From contig JBCCLJ010000009.1 of NCBI GenBank assembly GCA_039026915.1, forward strand, positions 1-64,000: a stretch of 64,000 nucleotides of DNA. Reading direction: 5' to 3'. Shown here one piece after another: positions 16,548-25,095 of the stretch. Both the position numbers and the translations under genes were made by a program. Each line of letters starts with the position of its first letter. Position 1 is the stretch's first letter. The notes beneath the pieces were generated by a model. It worked only from the letters and a program-made list of their open reading frames with translations, searched no databases and was not told the origin of the DNA. Origin of the DNA: JBCCLJ01 sp039026915 (GTDB lineage: Bacteria; Acidobacteriota; Thermoanaerobaculia; Multivoradales; Multivoraceae).

Positions 16548-18137
16548 TCAGCGACCCGAGGAGACGCCTTCGAGGCCCGCAAGCGGCTTGGCGACGAACG
16601 GCAGCTGCATAGGCTTCTCCGTGTCGGAGCCGATCGTCAGCGTGCCCTTGAGCTGGCCCTGGTCGTCGAGCTTGCCTTCAATGATCGTCGTCGTCGCGCT
16701 GGCTTCGGGCGTTGGGAACTGCGTGGTGATCTTGAGCGCGTCTCCGCTCCACTCGAAGTCGTCGAGCGACGTCGAGAAAATGCCGCCCATGTAGAGCCAG
16801 CCCTCACCTTCCTTCGGGGCGTGGATACCGAGCTTCAGGAAGCCTTCGATGAGGAAAGAGTTCTCGCTCGGGTGCAGCGCCAGCAGGTCGAGGATCTGCT
16901 CCTTGTCGTTCTGACGCTCGAAGCGCACCCCGTCCTTCTGCACGACTTCGATGAAGCCGTTGAACATCTCGTTGAAGGTGTCGCCGCGGTAGATGATCTC
17001 CTGCGAGGGATCGGGATTGGCCGAGTTCTCGGGCGAGTTGTCCCAGACGGCCGTGACGTCGAGGCGGCTGCCCGCCGGGATGTCGATCGGTGCCGTCGGG
17101 TAGTAGAGCCACTGCCAGTTGTAGTCGTACTTCGGCACGTCGAGAAGCATCTCTTTGTCACCGTTCGGGTACGTCAGTTCGTAGCTCATCGCCTTGCCGC
17201 GCACGTGCATGTGCGGCGAGAAGGCGAGGATCTGAACGTCCTTGTCGAACAGGAAGTGAGCGTTCTCTGCGTGGGCTGGAGCGCCTGGTGGAATGCGCAG
17301 GCCGGTGTTCGTCACGGGAATCGTCGCGACCTCTTTTTCGAGCTCGCCCTCACCGAAATAGATGCCGATCTTCGAGGCGTCGCTCGTTGCCTCACCGATC
17401 GGATGGTAGTGCTGATCGACCACGACCTTGACCTTCTTCCCGAGCATGCGTCCCATGCCATCCGGGAAGACGTACGGCGGCATGCCCGCCGTCCAGATGG
17501 CAAAGACGCCGCCGGAGCCACCGAGGAGATTTCCAGCTGAGCTTTCCACGACGCTGTAGGTCGCCTGGAAGTGGTGCGTGACGCGCGAGTCCTCGGGCAG
17601 AAACTCGATCGCCCGAACCCATCGATCTTCCTCGAGCTCGATGTCGATGATCTGTTTCGGGAAGAGGTCTTCGCCGTCGGCGGGCACCTCGATGCTGTCG
17701 AGCGTGACGACGTAGTCCGGCTCGCCCAGCTGCCAGCTCGAGGCGTACTTCGGGGCCTCTGGGAGGTCGGCGGGATCGCCTTCCGGTGCTCCGGCACGCA
17801 CCCACTCGGCGATCGTCGCGATCTTCTCGTCCGAAAGCGAGATGTCGTTCGCCCAGACGTGCTTGTCCGAGTCACCGCTCCACGGCGGCATGTCGCGATT
17901 CTCGACCTGACGAACGATCGACTTCGCCCAGGGCCGCGCTTCCTTGTACGACATCAGAGACATCGGCGCGACCTCTCCGGGTCGGTGGCACTGGGAACAG
18001 TGCCGGAAGAAGATCGGCGCGACGTCCTTCGAAAACGTCGGCGCATCGGCAGCCGCCGCAAGTGCGGGAGCGGAGCCGAGACTGATCCACGCGAAGGTGA
18101 ACAGGGCCGAAGCGGAGAGGGTGTGCATTAGCTTCAT
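16548..18137 (-). CDS. Cytochrome c - copper monooxygenase (PHM-like) fusion, exported
   Basis: 529 residues; the start at 18137 follows GAGGA at 7 bp and gives a clean signal peptide (TLSASALFTFAWISLGSAPALA). Heme site C47SQCH51 in an IFFRHCSQCHRPGEVAPMSLMSY context. The C-terminal two-thirds show His clusters like those of type II copper ascorbate-dependent monooxygenases: THHFQATYS, DQHYHPIG and FSPHMHVRGK. PHM-type enzymes hydroxylate C-H bonds with O2 at two copper sites; the heme could deliver electrons in place of ascorbate. Divergent from a double TetR regulator whose start codon is 69 bp away. Confidence 0.85.
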   Translation of the reverse strand: MKLMHTLSASALFTFAWISLGSAPALAAAADAPTFSKDVAPIFFRHCSQCHRPGEVAPMSLMSYKEARPWAKSIVRQVENRDMPPWSGDSDKHVWANDISLSDEKIATIAEWVRAGAPEGDPADLPEAPKYASSWQLGEPDYVVTLDSIEVPADGEDLFPKQIIDIELEEDRWVRAIEFLPEDSRVTHHFQATYSVVESSAGNLLGGSGGVFAIWTAGMPPYVFPDGMGRMLGKKVKVVVDQHYHPIGEATSDASKIGIYFGEGELEKEVATIPVTNTGLRIPPGAPAHAENAHFLFDKDVQILAFSPHMHVRGKAMSYELTYPNGDKEMLLDVPKYDYNWQWLYYPTAPIDIPAGSRLDVTAVWDNSPENSANPDPSQEIIYRGDTFNEMFNGFIEVVQKDGVRFERQNDKEQILDLLALHPSENSFLIEGFLKLGIHAPKEGEGWLYMGGIFSTSLDDFEWSGDALKITTQFPTPEASATTTIIEGKLDDQGQLKGTLTIGSDTEKPMQLPFVAKPLAGLEGVSSGR

Positions 18138-18185
18138 GGCTGGTCCTCGAGGTGCTGGGCAGTTTGCATGCGAGCCAGTTACTAA

Positions 18186-18207
18186 ATGAGCATACACTCT
18201 TTCTCAT
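18186..18207. promoter_or_regulatory. Possible operator between divergent genes
   Basis: Inverted repeat ATGAG (18186-18190), 12 bp spacer, CTCAT (18203-18207). It overlaps the start codon of the double TetR gene and sits 49 bp from the cytochrome-PHM start, where an autoregulatory TetR site would be expected. The arms are only 5 bp, so this is weak. Confidence 0.3.
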
Positions 18208-19504
18208 GCATCGGCACGGTTCAGCGATGGCGCCCGCGCGGCGAACCCAGGAGGAGCGCCGCTCCGAGTCGCGCCGACGACTTCTCGAGTCGGCCGCAGC
18301 TCTGATCGCAGACAAGGGCTGGAACGCGACGACCGTCGCCGAGATCGCTCAGCGAGCTGGCTACAGCCCGGCGCTCGTCGGCCAGCGCTTCGGCTCGAAG
18401 CTCGGCGTCGTTGAGGCGTTGATCGAGCATCACGAGCAGGGCGCCCGCACGCTGGTCGACACCGTGGAGCAAGCGCGGAGTCCTGCCGAGGCCTTCGACG
18501 CCTGCCTGCTCTGGGTCGAGCAGGCGGTGCTCGACGCCGGCGACTGGAACCGAGCGGTCGTGGTGCTCCTTGCCGAGTCTCTCGGCCCTCTCCGCTCGCA
18601 GCAGGCGATCTTCTGCACGTCTCACCGAGAGACGCTCGCTCTGATCGAACGCGCGACCGGAACTGCCGAGAGTGCTGGTGTCGCCCCTCCGCAGCTCGCG
18701 CAGCTTCTTCTGGCCCGCCTTCGCGGACTCCAGCTGCTCTCTCTACTCGACCGCCAGATCGATCTGGCAGGCGCCCTGGAGCGCCTGCGGCACGACTTCG
18801 TCCGGCTGCTGGTCACCGAACAGCTCCCGATCGAGCGAGCGCCCTGGCTAGCGCGCGCGACGGAGGCACCCCCCAGAGCCCGACGCAGCCGTGATGAGAG
18901 CCGTCCGGGGCAGCGCACGCAGGCCGAGCGACGACGCATTTCGACGTCGAAGATCCTGGAGGCGACCGCGGAGCTGCTCGCCGAACGTGGCGTCACCGGC
19001 ACGACCATCGAGAGCATCGCTCGGCGTGCGGGCTACAGTCCGGGGCTCATCAGCCAACGCTTCGGCAAGGACGAGCTGATCGATCTCGGCATCGAGCAGC
19101 TGCTCGCTCTGCGCACGCAGCTCTTCGATCGCGCGCTCGAGGTCGCGTCGCCGGCTCAAGGTCTGGACGAGCTCCTCCGCCTGCACGCAGGCACCCAGCT
19201 CGGCGCCAACCCGACGCAGAGACTGCTCCTCGTTCTGATGGGCGAAGCCCTTGGCGCACTCCGGAGCAAGCGCGCGCTCTTCCGCGACCTCAACCGCAGC
19301 TTCAGCGAGACGCTCGAAGGTCTGCTGCGACGCGGCGTCGAAGCCGGTGACTTCAGAGACGATCTCGACGTCGAGGCAGAGGCCCTGGCCATCCTGTCGA
19401 CGGTGCGCGGGCTGAGCATCCTCAGCCTGCTCGACGATGCGATCGATCTCGCAGAGAGCACCGACGCCCTGCGCCGCACGATCGCGACACGATTGCGCCG
19501 CTGA
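18206..19504 (+). CDS. Double TetR-type regulator (two TetR units in one chain)
   Basis: 432 residues from ATG 18206 (ATG 18227 is also possible). Two complete TetR-like units occur in tandem. First HTH about 17-67: ATTVAEIAQRAGYSPALVGQRFG. Second HTH about 245-295: GTTIESIARRAGYSPGLISQRFG. Each is followed by a helical ligand/dimerisation-type domain, and both contain matching SLGPLRSQQA / ALGALRSKRA and QLLSLLDRQIDLA / SILSLLDDAIDLA segments, so the gene arose by internal duplication. Normal TetR proteins are about 200 residues and dimerise; this one could act as a single-chain pseudodimer. Probable target: the divergent cytochrome-PHM gene. Confidence 0.9.
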   Translation: MHRHGSAMAPARRTQEERRSESRRRLLESAAALIADKGWNATTVAEIAQRAGYSPALVGQRFGSKLGVVEALIEHHEQGARTLVDTVEQARSPAEAFDACLLWVEQAVLDAGDWNRAVVVLLAESLGPLRSQQAIFCTSHRETLALIERATGTAESAGVAPPQLAQLLLARLRGLQLLSLLDRQIDLAGALERLRHDFVRLLVTEQLPIERAPWLARATEAPPRARRSRDESRPGQRTQAERRRISTSKILEATAELLAERGVTGTTIESIARRAGYSPGLISQRFGKDELIDLGIEQLLALRTQLFDRALEVASPAQGLDELLRLHAGTQLGANPTQRLLLVLMGEALGALRSKRALFRDLNRSFSETLEGLLRRGVEAGDFRDDLDVEAEALAILSTVRGLSILSLLDDAIDLAESTDALRRTIATRLRR

Positions 19505-19619
19505 ACGCGCCTGCCAGTCTGCGGAAACCTGCAGTCCAGACACCGGCAACCAGCCGCCTGAGGACCGAAGCACCGGCGGAATGCATGACCCTGGCCGACC
19601 TCTCCTCGCCTCCCTCGTC

Positions 19620-19910
19620 GAGAAGGGCGAGTACCCGTCGACCCTGCAGGCGGACGTGTGCTCTACAGCTGCTCTTCGTCGCCCGGATCCTGTCTTTCCT
19701 CGATTGCCAGATCGCCCCGTTGCTCGTCGGTCCCCTCCGCGACCCGTTCAGGACCACCCGACTTCCAGTACAGCCAGCTCGCGGTACCGGTCTTCGCGCT
19801 GCTCTACACGTTGGCGGATGTGCTCCTGGGTAGGCGCGGTGCAGGCCTGGCAGGCGAGGATGACCGCCGTGGGGTTACGGGCCTGGTCGTCGCGCGACTC
19901 GCGCTCGCGA
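19620..19910 (+). pseudogene. Remnant of an MFS transporter (spinster-like), frameshifted
   Basis: Homology to the N-terminus of spinster-type MFS proteins is spread over three frames. EYPSTLQADV is in one frame (about 19627). LLFVARILSFLDCQIAPLLV with GPLRDPF is in the next (19669-19749). PDFQYSQLAVPVFALLYTLA, then GLAGEDDRRGVTGLVVARLA, is in a third (from 19757). The blocks align in order with the intact transporter at 50653 (HIDRQIVAILAQPLKEAF, then SQLGVLTGFAFALFY). At least two frameshifts and no C-terminal part: a dead fragment. The rest of the 19505-20100 gap holds nothing I can recognise. Confidence 0.6.
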
Positions 19911-20100
19911 TCGTCGACCCGCAGCGCCAAGGCCTGGACCGGCTGAGCGAGCGAGGAGCTGCTGATCGTAGAGCGGCGTCTGTCGCGCACTTTGGCGAAA
20001 ACGAATATCCGCGTCCGTCTATACAGGGTGCAACCACAATCTGCCGTGCTCTGCCGTCCGCCCCCCGAAGAGCGGACACGGCCTTGCTGAGGAAGACACC

Positions 20101-22245
20101 ATGAGACTACCTTTCGCAGAACCGGATCCCGCGGGATCCGAGCGCGCACGCAAAGCCAAAGAGCTGAGAGATCTCGCCACGGAGGTCTCGAGACTGAACC
20201 CGCAGGCACTGACACGGACAAACGGTGAAGAGGCGGATCACGCCGAGAAGGACGTTCTCGTCGACCCGGAGGACTCTTGCCAAGGAACCTTTCAGTCAGG
20301 CGCCTATCCAGCCAACTTCACCAAGGGACTCCTGCACGACGAGTTCGGCCTCGTCGCTCATCCGGAGGACTACCGCTGTTTCGTCGAAGCGATCAACTCC
20401 CCCGACCCGACACTCTTCGAGAAGCTCGTGCAAACGACGCAGTCGCGCAGTGAAGCAGAAGAAGAGCCAGCGTTCCAGTGCACGGTCGACGACCCCTGTT
20501 GTCCCGACAACGACCCAAAGCCACCGAGCTGGCGGGGGTGGGAAAGCCCCCGGGCCGGACACGTCTACGAACTGCAGGGGCCCGATGCGGGCGCCGTGGG
20601 CATGGCCCCTGCACCGCGCGTCGGCTCGAGCGAACTCGCGGTCGAGATGGCTGAGGTCTACGGCCTGGCCCTACTGCGTGATGTTCCCTTCGCCGAGATC
20701 GAAAGCGGCACCGGGAGGACAAGCTGCTACGAGGGCAAGAGGGGAACGACTTTGAACGCCAGACAGATCGTAAGACGTATCGCGGCGATGCCCTTCTTCG
20801 GGAGAGATCCAGTCTCCTCGACCCCTGGGCAAACAGGTTGCCGCCTGAACTCTTTTGAGCGCAACCGGCGTGACGCCAGACTGAATGCCGACGGTCGTCT
20901 CACGCCACAGGTCGCCTTTCGTGGCTCCACTCCTGGTGCCCAAGTCGGACCCTACGTCTCGCAGTTCCTACTCGTGGGCAGCCCGTCGCTCGCCTCTGCC
21001 CCCGCGGTGCCACCCGAGTGTGACGGCTACGACGCAGCCTTCGATCTCGAGGACGGCCTTATCCGCTACGGCTCGATCACAATCAACCAGCGTACGCTGA
21101 CTCACAGACGATGCGTTGACTTCATGACCGACTGGGCCTCTTGGCTCGACGTTCAGAACGGAGCGAAGCTCAACGGCATCGGTCTGGACCAGTTCGAGGA
21201 CTGTAGGCGCTTCATCACGACGCCTCGTGACCTGGCGACATACGTTCACTACGACGCGCTGTACGAGGCCTATCTGAACGCCTGCTTGATCCTGCTTTCT
21301 ATCGGCGCACCGACGTCGAAGGGCTTCCCGGAAGACAGCCCTTCTGGCCGTCGCACAGCCTTCGCGACTTTCGGTGGACCGCACATCCTCTCACTCGTGT
21401 GCGAGGTCGCGACCCGGTGCCTGAAGGCCGTTCGTCGTCAAAAGTTCAACTACCATCGCCGTTGCCGACCCGAGGCCATCGGAGGTCGGTTGACCTTGGC
21501 GAGCAGTGATGCGAATCGACGCAAGCTGGGTTGTGCTGAGTCCGCTTTCGCCGCGACTCTCGAGGAGCTCGATAAGACTGGCTTGCTCGACGCCATCGAG
21601 TATCACAACGCCAAGCAGAATCCAGACGACCGAATCGGACTTCACTGCCCCGCGGGCTGGACCGGTCCGGAAGACGCGAGGAACCTGCTTCTGCCGATGG
21701 CCTTTCCCGAAGGCTCTCCCATGCATCCCGCTTACGGCGCCGGCCATGCCACGGTCGCCGGTGGCTGCGTCACTGCCCTCAAGGCCTTCTTCGAAATGTT
21801 CGAGGACTGCAACGGCGGTGTGGAACGCCCTCTGGTTCACCGGGAGTGTGGGCAGGACCGGATCATCCGCTATGTTCCCAACGGCGACTTGCTCCAGCCA
21901 GACGAGTGCCAGGACCCGCTGACCATCCAGGGCGAACTCGACAAACTCGCCGCCAACATCTCGATCGGCCGCAACATGGCTGGCGTGCACTACTACTCGG
22001 ACTACTACGACTCGGTCCGTATGGGCGAGCGCATCACGGTCGGCATCCTCATGGAGCAGGCTCCGACCTACGGCGACGCCATGGAGACCACCTTCACGTC
22101 GTTCGACGGTGACCACATCACGATCTCGGGAGAGGCCGGCAGCTGCCCGTCGCTCTCGATCCTCGATCGCTGCGGCAACCCTGTCAGCCCAAGGGACTGG
22201 TGGCTGCGCCACGTCTCGGGCGAGGAGTTGAACGAGGACCTCTGA
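20101..22245 (+). CDS. Vanadium-dependent haloperoxidase (algal bromoperoxidase type)
   Basis: 714 residues, no signal peptide. Vanadate-binding and catalytic blocks are all present: K448 and R456 in RQKFNYHRRCRPEAIGG; H549 (acid-base His) in HPAYGAGHATVAGG; R624 and H630 (His that binds vanadium) in IGRNMAGVHYYSDY. The K/R spacing (8) and R/H spacing (6) equal those of Ascophyllum bromoperoxidase. The serine of the algal SGH motif is Ala here (AGH), as I recall for some bacterial relatives. It oxidises halide with H2O2 to hypohalous acid. The N-terminal 150 residues are Cys-rich (CTVDDPCCPDND). Flanked by a pseudogene and a repeat block, suggesting horizontal arrival. Confidence 0.93.
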   Translation: MRLPFAEPDPAGSERARKAKELRDLATEVSRLNPQALTRTNGEEADHAEKDVLVDPEDSCQGTFQSGAYPANFTKGLLHDEFGLVAHPEDYRCFVEAINSPDPTLFEKLVQTTQSRSEAEEEPAFQCTVDDPCCPDNDPKPPSWRGWESPRAGHVYELQGPDAGAVGMAPAPRVGSSELAVEMAEVYGLALLRDVPFAEIESGTGRTSCYEGKRGTTLNARQIVRRIAAMPFFGRDPVSSTPGQTGCRLNSFERNRRDARLNADGRLTPQVAFRGSTPGAQVGPYVSQFLLVGSPSLASAPAVPPECDGYDAAFDLEDGLIRYGSITINQRTLTHRRCVDFMTDWASWLDVQNGAKLNGIGLDQFEDCRRFITTPRDLATYVHYDALYEAYLNACLILLSIGAPTSKGFPEDSPSGRRTAFATFGGPHILSLVCEVATRCLKAVRRQKFNYHRRCRPEAIGGRLTLASSDANRRKLGCAESAFAATLEELDKTGLLDAIEYHNAKQNPDDRIGLHCPAGWTGPEDARNLLLPMAFPEGSPMHPAYGAGHATVAGGCVTALKAFFEMFEDCNGGVERPLVHRECGQDRIIRYVPNGDLLQPDECQDPLTIQGELDKLAANISIGRNMAGVHYYSDYYDSVRMGERITVGILMEQAPTYGDAMETTFTSFDGDHITISGEAGSCPSLSILDRCGNPVSPRDWWLRHVSGEELNEDL

Positions 22246-22270
22246 TCCCCGACGTCAGCGTCACTACAGC

Positions 22271-22300
22271 GAGGCCGCCCTTCGGGGCGGCCTCTTTGCG
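22271..22300 (+). terminator. Intrinsic terminator after the haloperoxidase
   Basis: Perfect 10 bp stem GAGGCCGCCC, TTCG tetraloop, GGGCGGCCTC, then TTTGCGTT, starting 25 bp after the stop codon. Confidence 0.9.
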
Positions 22301-22477
22301 TTGGATGGTGCGAGCCAGAGACTGCACGCGAACGCGAAAGCTCTCGAAAGTCTGGGTCAACGGACTTGGAGCAGATTGCCGCCCAGCGGATGCGCAGCGT
22401 CTGCAAGCCCAACGGGGTCGGCACCCTTGCTGCGGGGAGCAGCGGCTGCGCTCCTCGCAATGACGCGTTAAGCACCT

Positions 22478-22512
22478 CCGGCCAAGCGACGCGAGCGAAG
22501 CGAGCTTGGAGC
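22478..22512. repeat. Dispersed copy of a 35 bp repeat element
   Basis: CCGGCCAAGCGACGCGAGCG and the following 15 bases to TTGGAGC are identical to 22676-22710. Just upstream (about 22448-22466) lies GCTCCTCGCAATGACGCG, whose complement CGTCATTGCGAGGAGC resembles a short element I have seen in intergenic regions of many environmental bacteria. Nothing in 22301-22477 looks coding. Confidence 0.8.
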
Positions 22513-22610
22513 CAAGCGAACGACGTCCACTCGACAGCACATTCGCCGTCGTTCGCAAGCGGGCGAAGGGAGACGACCAAGAGCTCAAAGGCGACTCCCT
22601 TCGCCTTGGC

Positions 22611-22782
22611 GGAGGTCGCGAAGCGGCCGGAGAGTCCACATGACTAGAAATCCCCGTGGTACCACCAAGGGGATTCCGGCCAAGCGACGCGAGCGAAGCG
22701 AGCTTGGAGCACGGAGGTCGCGGAGCGACCGGAGCATCCACATGACTAGAAATCCCGTGGTACTCACCATGGGGATTTCTAG
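22611..22782. repeat. Tandem repeat, period about 102 bp, with internal hairpins
   Basis: One full unit (22611-22712) is followed by a partial second unit (22713-22782). Each unit has GGAGGTCGCG-like and CGGAG-like parts, then TCCACATGACTAGAAATCCC and a hairpin; the first unit also carries the 35 bp element at 22676-22710. In the second unit the hairpin is perfect: CTAGAAATCCC (22746-22756) with GGGATTTCTAG (22772-22782). Its distal arm includes the TAG stop of the DUF4159 gene. No T-run follows on the minus strand, so it is REP-like rather than a classic terminator. Confidence 0.8.
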
Positions 22783-23615
22783 TGCGACATGGAGTAAACG
22801 ACCAGGTTGATCCCGAACGGATACGCCTTCGTCAGAGAGAACTTCTCGAAGAACTCACGCGACTCCCCTTCTCTTTCCCAACCGTCGGCGATGTCCGTGT
22901 TGTGCGTCATCGCGACGAGCAGGCGACCGTCGGCGTCAAAGATGCCGCGCAGGTGGGGTTCGCGCGTGTCGGGACCGCGCTCCGACGTCCCCTCGCCGCC
23001 ACTCATGTTCCAGTACTGGATCGAAGGAATCTGGGGGACCTCCTTGACATCGTAGAGGGCCGTGAAGATGCCGTGACCCGGTTCGATGTCGACGATCGGA
23101 TAGTCCTCGGGAGGCAGCACCGTGGCGATCTCGCGCGCCCAGTGATCGAAGGCCTCGGAGCCCCAGAAGTCGTCGACGTAGAGGAAGCCGCCCGACAGCA
23201 GGTAGTGACGCAGATTCTCGGCCTCGCTCTGGCTGATGCCGATCGTGCCGACGTCGCTCATGAAGAAGAAAGGGCACTCGAAGAGCCGCGGATCGTCGAG
23301 ACGCAGGACGATGTGCTCCGGCCCGCCGCCGCGCGCCTCCTGGATCTTGACGGTCGTCAGCTGGGACAGCCGGATCATGAAATTGACGTCGGAGTCGGGG
23401 TAGTCCGTGAACCAGCCCTGGCCGAGCCACTCGTAGCGCACTTCGTCGTACTGGCCTCGCCAGAAGACGAAGCCCTCGGCGTAACTGCGGTCCGCCTCGG
23501 GGTAGCGGACGATGGCTCGCTGGCGCCACTGCGCCGACGCGTGGATTGCGACGAGGGAGGTCAGCAGAGCCGCGATCAGCGCCCGACCTCTGCCTCGATC
23601 ACCGACTCGTCTCAT
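22779..23615 (-). CDS. DUF4159 domain protein, exported
   Basis: 278 residues with an Arg-rich signal peptide (RGRALIAALLTSLVAIHASA). The whole mature chain resembles DUF4159: VRYPEADRSYAEGFVFWRGQYDE near the start, SDVNFMIRLSQLTTVKI, then FFMSDVGTIGISQSEAENLRHYLLSGGFLYVDDFWGSEAFDHW, and MTHNTDIADGWERE near the end. The fold is glutamine-amidotransferase/ThuA-like; in several phyla these proteins occur near MoxR/von-Willebrand membrane genes, none of which is present here. Function unknown. The 3' end merges into a repeat hairpin. Confidence 0.85.
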   Translation of the reverse strand: MRRVGDRGRGRALIAALLTSLVAIHASAQWRQRAIVRYPEADRSYAEGFVFWRGQYDEVRYEWLGQGWFTDYPDSDVNFMIRLSQLTTVKIQEARGGGPEHIVLRLDDPRLFECPFFFMSDVGTIGISQSEAENLRHYLLSGGFLYVDDFWGSEAFDHWAREIATVLPPEDYPIVDIEPGHGIFTALYDVKEVPQIPSIQYWNMSGGEGTSERGPDTREPHLRGIFDADGRLLVAMTHNTDIADGWEREGESREFFEKFSLTKAYPFGINLVVYSMSH

Positions 23616-23736
23616 CGTTCGATCTTAGCCCCAAGACCAGAGACGAAAGAGCCCTTCACCTTTCCTGAGAAGCCCGGTAACGAATCGGCCGCTCAGCGGG
23701 TAACTCCTGCAAAAGCCAACGAACCGGAGCCACTCG

Positions 23737-25083
23737 ATGCTCAAACGCCACCGTCTCGATCTCCTCCTCTGCCTGCTCCTCACCAGCTCCTCGACGCTCA
23801 CCGCACAGGAACCGTTCGAAGAGCTCGACGAGTGGCTCGCGCCGCTCGCCGCCACTCGCGATCTTGCCGGACACCTCGTGGTCCTGCGTCCCGGACAGCC
23901 AGCCTTCCAGCAGTCCTGGGGCAAAGCCGACCTCGACCAAGGCCTCGACAACGACGGACAGACGAGATTCGGCGTCGGCTCGATCACCAAACAGTTCACC
24001 GCCGCGGCGACTCTCGGACTCGTTGCGGAGGGGAGGCTGGAGCTCGACTGGGCTCTCGCACGGTGGTTTCCGAAAGCCGGAGTAGCCAGTGCGATCACGC
24101 TCGAGCAACTGCTCGGTCATCGCTCCGGCCTCGTACGAGACGTGCCCCCGGGTCCCTCCGACGATCTAGCGACCGTAGCCGAGGACATCTTTCGAGAGCC
24201 GCTGACCGGCACTCCCGGCGAGAGCGTCGAGTACAGCAACTCGGGCTACGTCGTGCTCGCTGCCGTGCTCGAGCGTGTCACCGGCCAGAGCTTCGAAGCG
24301 CTCGTCAGCGAGAGGCTGCTCGCTCCGCTGCGCCTCGAAAGCAGTGGCTTTCGTCAGGGGCCGAGACGTCGCCTTCCAGCGATCGGCTACGACCCGGGCT
24401 TCGGGCCCCGGAAGCTCCAGGTCACGCCCGCGATCGCACCCCGCCGGAACCTCGGAGCCAGCGGCCTCGTCAGCTCGGCTGGCGATCTGGCCCGCTGGAC
24501 GAAGGCGCTTCACGAAGGAGGCGTACTCGGTGAAGCCGAGCGGCGGCGCATGACCGAGGATCAGGGAGGCGGCAGAGGCTACGGCACCGGTCTCTACCGT
24601 CGCTCCGGACGGCCGGTCATCGGTCACGACGGCGTCGAGAACGGCTATGTGGCGTTCGCTGAGTACTACCCCGAATCGAGAACCGCCGTCGCCTTCGCAG
24701 GGAACGTGCGCACCTCGGCTTACGAAGCGGTCGAAACCGGCGTCGGGCGCCTGCTCGCGGGACGCGAGCTACCCTCGCTTCGGCGCCCGGCAACGACCGA
24801 AGGCGCACGCGACCCTTCTCTGGTCGGGCGGTACCGCGTCCACCCGAGTCTGGTTCTCGAGGTGCTCGACTCTCCCGACGGCCTGCAGCTGATGGGCACC
24901 GGTGGATACCCGACGCCGCTCGAGCGAATCGAGGGAGATCGCTGGTTCTACCGCGCGCTCTTTGCCGAGGTGCAGTTCCAGCGACCCGCAGCTTCGTCTC
25001 CGCCGAAGAGCCTCCTCTGGATCGACGTGCAGGGTCGTCGGTTCGAGGTACCTCGCGACGAGGACGCACGACCGCTACGCTAG
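23737..25083 (+). CDS. Serine hydrolase, beta-lactamase class C family, exported
   Basis: 448 residues, signal peptide RLDLLLCLLLTSSSTLTAQ. S82-I-T-K85 is the S-x-x-K nucleophile motif, Y166-S-N168 the Y-x-N motif, and GHDGVENG the third (H-x-G) motif. The C-terminal 110 residues form an extra domain (SLVGRYRVHPSLVLEVLDSP), like the lipocalin-type tail of many class C esterases. Likely a periplasmic esterase, D-peptidase or related enzyme rather than a true beta-lactamase. The stop is 12 bp before the ECF sigma start, so they may share a transcript. Confidence 0.87.
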   Translation: MLKRHRLDLLLCLLLTSSSTLTAQEPFEELDEWLAPLAATRDLAGHLVVLRPGQPAFQQSWGKADLDQGLDNDGQTRFGVGSITKQFTAAATLGLVAEGRLELDWALARWFPKAGVASAITLEQLLGHRSGLVRDVPPGPSDDLATVAEDIFREPLTGTPGESVEYSNSGYVVLAAVLERVTGQSFEALVSERLLAPLRLESSGFRQGPRRRLPAIGYDPGFGPRKLQVTPAIAPRRNLGASGLVSSAGDLARWTKALHEGGVLGEAERRRMTEDQGGGRGYGTGLYRRSGRPVIGHDGVENGYVAFAEYYPESRTAVAFAGNVRTSAYEAVETGVGRLLAGRELPSLRRPATTEGARDPSLVGRYRVHPSLVLEVLDSPDGLQLMGTGGYPTPLERIEGDRWFYRALFAEVQFQRPAASSPPKSLLWIDVQGRRFEVPRDEDARPLR

Positions 25084-25095
25084 TCGGACCCTGCG

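Noticed and set aside
15462..17540. 692-codon open frame on the plus strand
   Set aside because: Antisense to the epoxide hydrolase and cytochrome-PHM genes.
18152..18205. Upstream GTG start for the double TetR gene
   Set aside because: The added residues (LGSLHASQLLNEHTLF) do not resemble a TetR N-terminus and would cover the divergent promoter.
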